From the NCBI RefSeq assembly GCF_900107725.1, contig NZ_FNQO01000001.1, forward strand, positions 1,294,458 through 1,358,457: 64,000 nucleotides of DNA, read 5' to 3'. The stretch's first letter is position 1, and each line of letters starts with the position of its first letter. Under the pieces are notes generated by a model that did not search any database, was not told the DNA's origin, and worked only from the letters and a program-made list of their open reading frames with translations. Below are positions 58,339 through 64,000 of this stretch, piece after piece. Source of the stretch: Microbulbifer marinus (GTDB taxonomy: Bacteria; Pseudomonadota; Gammaproteobacteria; Pseudomonadales; Cellvibrionaceae). The position numbers were made by a program, and so were the translations under genes.

Positions 58339-59937
58339 ATGAACTACTCGCTAGAAGAACATGAATCCGCCGAACAAGTGCTGTCGAGCGTGGAAACGGC
58401 ACTCGAGTCAGATCAACTCGATCGGGCACTCGGCCTGGTGATCAAGCTGGTCAAGGCGTATCCAGAGATGCTGGATGCACAGCTGCTTTTTTCCCGCATC
58501 ATGCTGGATGCCGGACGCAACAAGCTGGCGCTCGACAGTGCGCGCAAGGCCGTGGCCCTGGACACGACCGATGCGCGGGCCATGCTGCACCTGAGCAGCG
58601 TTTACTACAAATGCGGCTTCCTGGAGCAGGCCATTCAGGCCGCCGTGCGTGTCGAGGCACTGCTTGAGGATGACGGCGATGGCTGGAGCACGCTCGGTGC
58701 TGCCTTCTACAAACTGGGAGAATTCCAGCGATCGATTGCCGCCCATGAACGGGCTGTCGCTCTCGATAAGTCGAATCACCTTTACTGGTACAACCTGGGC
58801 ATCAGTGTACAGGCAGCCGGCGACCTGAAGCGCGGAGAGGAACACTTCACCAAGTGCCTCGAACTGCAGCCGGACTTTGCCAGGGCCTACAGCAGCCTCG
58901 CCCGGATCAAAAAACAGAGCCGGGACAGCAACCATATCAAGGAGATGGAAAAACTGGTGGTGGACTCGCGCGGCGATACGGAAACCGCCATGCATCTCAG
59001 TTATGCACTGTCCAAGGAGTATGAGGATCTCGAAGAGTACGATTTGGCTTTCCGCTTCCTCAAGTCCGGATCCGATATTCGCCGGCGCGGGCTCAACTAC
59101 GACGTCGGGCAGGACACCGCGTTTGTGGAGAAACTGATTCGCTGTTTTCCCGCAGGTTGCTTTGACGACTATCCGTTCGGCCATGACAGTGGAGAGCCGG
59201 TGTTTATTGTCGGCATGCCTCGCAGTGGCACGACACTGACGGAACAGATTATCTCCAGCCACAGCGATGTGTTCGCGGCCGGGGAACTGCGTGACTTCGG
59301 CATGAACCTGACGCTGCAGGGGGGAGAAAAGAAACCCGTTGAAATGCTCGACGAAGCGGGGATCAAGCGGTTATTGGGCACCAATGCGGCCAGTCTCGGC
59401 GAACGGTATATCGCCAAAACCCGCCCCCGCACCGGCCACACGCCGCACTTTATCGATAAACTGCCACGCAACAGCCACTACTGTGGCTTCATACACTGGG
59501 CACTACCAAAGGCAAAAATCGTTTTGCTCGATCGTCACCCGGTGGATGTCTGTTTCAGCAACTACAAAGTCCTGTTCAAGAATGGCTACGAATACTCCTA
59601 CAATCTGGACGAACTCGCAGAATACTACATCGCCTATTGTCGATTAATGGATCACTGGGAAGCGATCATCCCGAGTGAGAACTTTTACCGGGTCAGCTAC
59701 GAAGCACTGGTGGCCAGCCAGGAAGCCGAGTCGCGCAAGCTGATCGAATTCTGCGGCCTGCCCTGGCAGGATCAGTGCCTGCAGTTCTACAACAACAAGG
59801 ACGGCGTGACCACCGCGAGCCTGGCCCAGGTGCGCCAGCCCATCTATAAATCGGCCGTCGCCCGCTGGCGCCATTACGAAGCCTATCTGCAGCCGCTGAT
59901 TCGCCGCCTGCAGCAGGCGGGTATCGACTGTAAATGA
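58339..59937 (+). CDS. Tetratricopeptide-repeat sulfotransferase
   Basis: A 532-residue protein. The first ~200 residues are TPR helices (AYPEMLDAQLLFSRIMLDAG, WSTLGAAFYKLGEFQRSIAA, YWYNLGISVQAAGDLKRGEE). From about 285 a sulfotransferase domain begins with the PAPS 5'-phosphosulfate loop VGMPRSGTTLTEQIISSHSD and has the 3'-phosphate region AKIVLLDRHPVDVCFSNYK. The enzyme should transfer sulfate from PAPS to a hydroxyl or amine. No signal peptide is seen. It is placed between a TonB receptor and an oligopeptidase lipoprotein, but the acceptor is unknown. Confidence 0.92.
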   Translation: MNYSLEEHESAEQVLSSVETALESDQLDRALGLVIKLVKAYPEMLDAQLLFSRIMLDAGRNKLALDSARKAVALDTTDARAMLHLSSVYYKCGFLEQAIQAAVRVEALLEDDGDGWSTLGAAFYKLGEFQRSIAAHERAVALDKSNHLYWYNLGISVQAAGDLKRGEEHFTKCLELQPDFARAYSSLARIKKQSRDSNHIKEMEKLVVDSRGDTETAMHLSYALSKEYEDLEEYDLAFRFLKSGSDIRRRGLNYDVGQDTAFVEKLIRCFPAGCFDDYPFGHDSGEPVFIVGMPRSGTTLTEQIISSHSDVFAAGELRDFGMNLTLQGGEKKPVEMLDEAGIKRLLGTNAASLGERYIAKTRPRTGHTPHFIDKLPRNSHYCGFIHWALPKAKIVLLDRHPVDVCFSNYKVLFKNGYEYSYNLDELAEYYIAYCRLMDHWEAIIPSENFYRVSYEALVASQEAESRKLIEFCGLPWQDQCLQFYNNKDGVTTASLAQVRQPIYKSAVARWRHYEAYLQPLIRRLQQAGIDCK

Positions 59938-60026
59938 AAATGGCAGAGTGCGTCGAGAGTCTCTGTCGGCAAGCAGGCACCCGGGACCTGCCCTGCCCGG
60001 GGCCCACTGCGAAGATGTAGCGCGCT

Positions 60027-62210
60027 TTACTCCACCGGGCCGGCCATATGGCCTTTATCGAGCAAATCCAGGTAGAAAGCGTATTGCAGTGCCGTATCCT
60101 TGTATTTTCGGTAACGCCCGGAAGCACCGCCGTGGCCGGCATCCATATTGACATTTAAGATAAGGCGATTGCTGTCTGTCTTCACTTCCCGCAGTTTCGC
60201 CACCCATTTCGCTGGCTCGAAATACTGTACCTGGGAATCGTGCAGACCGGCGGTCACCAGCATGTTGGGGTAATCCTGGGCCTTGACCTGGTCGTAAGGG
60301 GAGTAGGACAGCATGTACTCATAGCTGTCTTTGTTGTTGGGATTTCCCCATTCGTCGTACTCATTGACCGTAAGCGGAATCGATTCATCGAGCATCGTAG
60401 TGACGACATCCACGAAGGGAACCATCGCGGTGACGCCACGGTAGAGGTCAGGCTCCATATTGACGACCGCGCCCATCAACAGCCCACCTGCACTGCCACC
60501 CGCTGCAAGCACCTTGTCCGGCGCTCCGTATTTTTTCCCGGTCAGCCCCTTGGTTACGTCGATGAAGTCGGTGAATGTATTCACCTTGTTGAACATTTTC
60601 CCATCTTCATACCAGCTTCTACCCAGTTTCTGCCCGCCGCGGATATGGGCAATGGCGAACACGAAGCCCCTGTCGAGCAGGGAAACCACTTCCGGGCGAA
60701 ACCTGGGATCTACCGTGGAGCCATAGGAACCATAGCCAATCTGAAATAGCGGGTTGCTGCCATCCTTGTTAAATCGATCCTTGCGATAGGCCAGGGATAC
60801 CGGAATCTCAGCACCATCGCGCGCGGTGATAGTGACATATTCACTTTGATAGCGTGCAGGATCAAAGTCGCCCGGCACCTTGTCCTGTTTCATAAGCTGC
60901 AAATCGCCGCTACCAAGCTCGGCATCGTAAATGGTATTCGGAGTCGTCAGGCTCGAATAGGCGACCCGTACACTGTCGGAATCGAGGCTGGGATTGTCGT
61001 CGAGGCGCAGCTGATAAATTGGGTCATTGAAGCCGACCGTGAAATCATCGCCATTTTCCAACCCGATGATGCGCAGCGTACTCTGTCCATTCTCACGCTC
61101 GACAATCGCGAGGTGGCGATCAAAGGTAGTGAAGTCTTCCAGTAATACATCTGCTCGATGAGCGAGGACTTCCCGCCACTTGGTTTTGTCACCGGCATCG
61201 CTCGCCGCCACCTTCATCAGGCGGAAGTTTTCGGCCTCCCAGTTGGTCAGAATATAGAAGTCATTATTCAACTTCTTCGCGGAGTATTCGTGCGCTTTTT
61301 CCAGTGGGTGAAGCGGTTGGAACTCACCCTCCGGTGCATTGGCGTCCAGTGTCGAGAGCCCCTTAACCAGCGTCGAATAGTGATGAATGTAGATAAGTTC
61401 CCCGTCTCTGGACTTGGAGAGCCAGGTGTAAAACGAGGTATCGTCCTCCTCATAGACCAGCACATCTTCACTCTGCGGCGTACCCAGCTGGTGGCGCATC
61501 ACCTGGTAGCCGAGCAGAGTCTGTGGATCCTTGTTTATGTAGAAGACTGTCTGGTTGTCATTGGCCCAGACCAACCCGGGCTCCGCATTTTCCAGGTGGT
61601 CCTGTAGCAACTTGCCGGTCTTCAGGTCTTTGAAACGGATACTGTAGATGCGGCGACCGACGCTATCCTCTGAGTATGCCAACAGCCGATCGTTCGGCGA
61701 CACGACAGGCTGGCCGACATGGTAGTAATCATTGCCCTCGGCGAGTGCGTTGACATCGAGCAGAACTTCTTCCGCTCCCTCCAGGGCACCCTTTTTGCGT
61801 GCGTAAACCGGATACTCCTGACCGGCGACATAGCGGCGGTAATACCAGTAATCACGGATCTTGACCGGCACGGTCGACTTGTCTTCTTCCAGCCGTGCGG
61901 TAATTTCTTCAAACAGTGTGTCCTGCAGCGCCCTGGTGTGCTTCATTAGCGCCCGGCCATAATCATTCTCCTGCTCCAGGTAGGCGATGACTTCCGGATC
62001 CTTGCGCAGGTCGTCGCGCATCCAGTAGTAGTTGTCGATGCGCTCGTGGCCATGGATGGACATCTTGTGGGGAATTTTTTTGGCGACCGGTGGCGATGGA
62101 ACCCCGCTCACTGTACTGGAAAGTTCGGCACCTTCGGTTTTAGCGGAATCCGACTTTCCACAGCCGGTTAATGCCAGTGCACCCAACAATGCGATGACCG
62201 CAGTTTTCAT
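60027..62210 (-). CDS. Oligopeptidase B-like S9A peptidase, lipoprotein
   Basis: A 727-residue serine peptidase. The lipoprotein signal MKTAVIALLGALALTGCGKS (lipobox LTGC) is unusual, since characterised oligopeptidase B is cytosolic. The propeller begins with IHGHERIDNYYWMRDDLRKD, and the catalytic domain has Ser in AAGGSAGGLLMGAV (about 570), Asp in GLHDSQVQYFEPAKW (about 655) and His in DAGHGGASGRY (about 691). Oligopeptidase B cuts after Lys/Arg in short peptides. SD ggagg precedes the ATG. It converges with the TPR-sulfotransferase gene. Confidence 0.92.
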   Translation of the reverse strand: MKTAVIALLGALALTGCGKSDSAKTEGAELSSTVSGVPSPPVAKKIPHKMSIHGHERIDNYYWMRDDLRKDPEVIAYLEQENDYGRALMKHTRALQDTLFEEITARLEEDKSTVPVKIRDYWYYRRYVAGQEYPVYARKKGALEGAEEVLLDVNALAEGNDYYHVGQPVVSPNDRLLAYSEDSVGRRIYSIRFKDLKTGKLLQDHLENAEPGLVWANDNQTVFYINKDPQTLLGYQVMRHQLGTPQSEDVLVYEEDDTSFYTWLSKSRDGELIYIHHYSTLVKGLSTLDANAPEGEFQPLHPLEKAHEYSAKKLNNDFYILTNWEAENFRLMKVAASDAGDKTKWREVLAHRADVLLEDFTTFDRHLAIVERENGQSTLRIIGLENGDDFTVGFNDPIYQLRLDDNPSLDSDSVRVAYSSLTTPNTIYDAELGSGDLQLMKQDKVPGDFDPARYQSEYVTITARDGAEIPVSLAYRKDRFNKDGSNPLFQIGYGSYGSTVDPRFRPEVVSLLDRGFVFAIAHIRGGQKLGRSWYEDGKMFNKVNTFTDFIDVTKGLTGKKYGAPDKVLAAGGSAGGLLMGAVVNMEPDLYRGVTAMVPFVDVVTTMLDESIPLTVNEYDEWGNPNNKDSYEYMLSYSPYDQVKAQDYPNMLVTAGLHDSQVQYFEPAKWVAKLREVKTDSNRLILNVNMDAGHGGASGRYRKYKDTALQYAFYLDLLDKGHMAGPVE

Positions 62211-62444
62211 AAGTCCTCCGTGGACAGTTATTGTGTTATTACCACGTTCGAGAGAATGCTAAAGCAGTTTGATGGCCGGTTCACTCGAAAGCCTGTTACA
62301 GTCGCTTGCGAGTGACTTACCTCTTACGCTGGCTGCCTTGGTCGAGCTCGGCGCCTCGATCTCTGGCACTTGCCGAATTTCCCGGCCAAACACAGAGACC
62401 AACCATACCTTTGAGCGTCTTACGGCAAGGGTCCGTGCGCTTCG

Positions 62445-63821
62445 TTATACGAGCAGAATCCAGCTCATTGCCGCGATAATCAGTGACGCCGCCACACTGA
62501 GCACCGCCCCTTCCCGCACCATATCCTGCATGCGCACCTTGCCGGTACCGTAGGCAATCGCGTTGGGAGCGGTGGCCACCGGCAACATAAAGGCGCAGCT
62601 GGCGCACATGGCCGCCGGGATCATCAGTACCATCGGATCGAAGCCGGCGGATTCGGCGGCCACGGCGAGGATCGGCATCAGCAGTGTCGCCGTGGCTGTG
62701 TTGCTGGTGATTTCCGTCAGGAAAGTCACCGCCAGGCACAACAGCACCAGCATCAGCCACAGCGGCATCGCGGTGAGGAACGAAAGCCCGTTGCCGAGCA
62801 TGTCGCTGAGGCCGGACGCGGCGAAGCCCTTGGCAATGGCGATGCCGCCGGCAAACAACAGCAGCATGCCCCAGGGGATGGTTTCCGCCGTCTGCCAATC
62901 CAGCAGGCGCCCACCCTTGCCGTTCGGAACCAGAAACATCAACACCACTGCGCCGAGCGCCACGGTGCTGTCACCGGCAGCCTCGATGCCAAACCAGCCG
63001 CTCCAGCCGCCGAAGGGTTCGTTGCGGGTGATCCACGCCAGTATTGCGACACCAAACACCATCAGCGTACGGATCTCCTCCGTACGCCAGGCGCCGACGG
63101 CGGGCGGCTCGATGGATTTCTCCAGGCGGACGTTGCGTGTCAGCCACAAGGCCATGATCGGCAGTGTCACCAGCACGACCGGCACACCGATTTGCAGCCA
63201 GCCGAGGAAACTGAATTCCCGCCCGGTGACCTCCTCGTATATCCCCATGAAGATGACATTGGGTGGCGTGCCGATGGGGCTGCCCACACCACCGAGGCTG
63301 GCCGCGTAGGCGATGCCGAGGATCAGGGCAATGTTAAGCCGCTGGTTGTCGATGCGCGACAGAATCGCCAGCGCGATGGGCAGCATCATCAGTGTGGTGG
63401 CGGTATTGGAAATCCACATACTCAGCAGCCCGGCGGCCAGCATAAAGCCCAGTACCAGCCGGCGTCCGCTGGAAACACCCACCATTTTCAGCATGTACAG
63501 CGCCAGGCGCTCGTGCGCGCCGCTCTTCTCCAGCGCCTTAGACAGGATGAAGGCGCCCATCAGCAGCAGGATCACATGACTGCCAAGGGACGAGGCCACC
63601 AGTTTGTGATCGGCCACGCCGAACAGGGGCAGCAGCACAAAGGGCACCAGCGAGGTCGCAGGTATAGGCAGCGCTTCGGTGACCCACCAGATCACCGTCA
63701 GCAGCGTGATCGCCGACGTCACTGCGGCAGGATACGGCATACCCAGACCGCTCAAGAATAAATAAAAAGCTGCGGCCAATATCGGCCCGAGCACGATAAA
63801 GTGCTGCCGCGCTATCGCCAT
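62445..63821 (-). CDS. DASS/SLC13-family anion:sodium symporter
   Basis: A 458-residue inner-membrane transporter with about eleven spans. The two family-defining S-N-T hairpin motifs are present: MWISNTATTLMMLPIALAIL and LTEITSNTATATLLMPILA. WWVTEALPIPATSLVPFVLL is the usual N-terminal hallmark. DASS proteins carry dicarboxylates, citrate, sulfate or phosphate with sodium or by exchange. The substrate cannot be set, though sulfate would suit the nearby sulfotransferase (speculation). Confidence 0.9.
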   Translation of the reverse strand: MAIARQHFIVLGPILAAAFYLFLSGLGMPYPAAVTSAITLLTVIWWVTEALPIPATSLVPFVLLPLFGVADHKLVASSLGSHVILLLMGAFILSKALEKSGAHERLALYMLKMVGVSSGRRLVLGFMLAAGLLSMWISNTATTLMMLPIALAILSRIDNQRLNIALILGIAYAASLGGVGSPIGTPPNVIFMGIYEEVTGREFSFLGWLQIGVPVVLVTLPIMALWLTRNVRLEKSIEPPAVGAWRTEEIRTLMVFGVAILAWITRNEPFGGWSGWFGIEAAGDSTVALGAVVLMFLVPNGKGGRLLDWQTAETIPWGMLLLFAGGIAIAKGFAASGLSDMLGNGLSFLTAMPLWLMLVLLCLAVTFLTEITSNTATATLLMPILAVAAESAGFDPMVLMIPAAMCASCAFMLPVATAPNAIAYGTGKVRMQDMVREGAVLSVAASLIIAAMSWILLV

Positions 63822-64000
63822 GTTCGGATTCCCCCAAGAAAGTCTGTCTCGCCTTCGCTGGCTGCTTATAATTTGAGTTCTGCTTGTCGGGCCGGCGTTA
63901 TGGCCATGATCGAATCGGTATCCAGCCCGTTTAGCGACATAGGATACCGGTATTCGGCACTTTTTTGCCGCCTATCCATACTTCAACAGTGCCGGAGCTA

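Overview
The window reads as one chromosomal stretch of a marine or halotolerant gammaproteobacterium, most likely Microbulbifer or a close relative in the Cellvibrionales. The case rests on a class Ia ribonucleotide reductase with a Pseudomonas-like double ATP-cone, many secreted and lipid-anchored hydrolases, a TonB-dependent receptor, Na+/H+ antiporters and a rhombosortase. The genus is an inference. No rRNA, tRNA, CRISPR array, transposase or integrase gene was recognised.

Layout. 0-5.8 kb: 3' end of argF, then nrdA and nrdB. The nrdA upstream region carries a perfect DnaA-box sequence and two NrdR-box-like palindromes 32 bp apart. A 94-bp palindromic repeat lies between nrdA and nrdB. 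5.8-16 kb: an accessory stretch, AT-richer at first, of mostly single unrelated plus-strand genes (small membrane proteins, an NYN/LOTUS protein, a DUF3592 protein, an ICMT-like methyltransferase, an alpha/beta hydrolase). They are separated by a GGGGTCAGAT-type repeat and by ~100-bp imperfect hairpins ending in GTTAGNN, which together look like decayed integron cassettes. A methyltransferase, an EamA transporter, an AhpD-like protein and an OprB porin are interspersed. 16-23.5 kb: a DUF4862 protein, a SOUL heme-binding protein, a CPA1 antiporter with a TrkA-type domain, a polysaccharide deacetylase, a BLUF photoreceptor, a glutamine synthetase-like ligase and a DUF2750 protein.

23.5-28.6 kb: a valine-catabolism locus with a divergent AraC regulator (MmsR-like), mmsA, an isobutyryl-CoA dehydrogenase-like gene and mmsB. 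The two middle enzymes of the pathway are absent here and only a 19-codon stub sits where they would be expected. 29-34.6 kb: an NlpC/P60 lipoprotein, a three-subunit molybdenum aldehyde oxidoreductase operon (paoABC-like), a DTW-domain protein and a rhombosortase. 34.7-36.2 kb: an orphan contractile tail-sheath protein.

36.8-52.3 kb: mostly exported proteins. They include a lipase-like protein paired with a DUF4785 protein, a second antiporter, a large calcium-binding/sialidase-fold lipoprotein behind a perfect CRP-type site, a dienelactone hydrolase, an M20 amidohydrolase, a prolyl oligopeptidase lipoprotein, a thiopurine methyltransferase, a large DUF3592 membrane protein and a matrixin-like protease with an altered zinc motif. 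52.9-63.8 kb: a metallophosphoesterase, an MFS transporter, a TonB receptor behind a second perfect CRP-type site, a TPR-sulfotransferase, an oligopeptidase B-like lipoprotein and a DASS anion transporter. This last group could form a system for taking up and processing peptides or sulfated compounds, which is inference.
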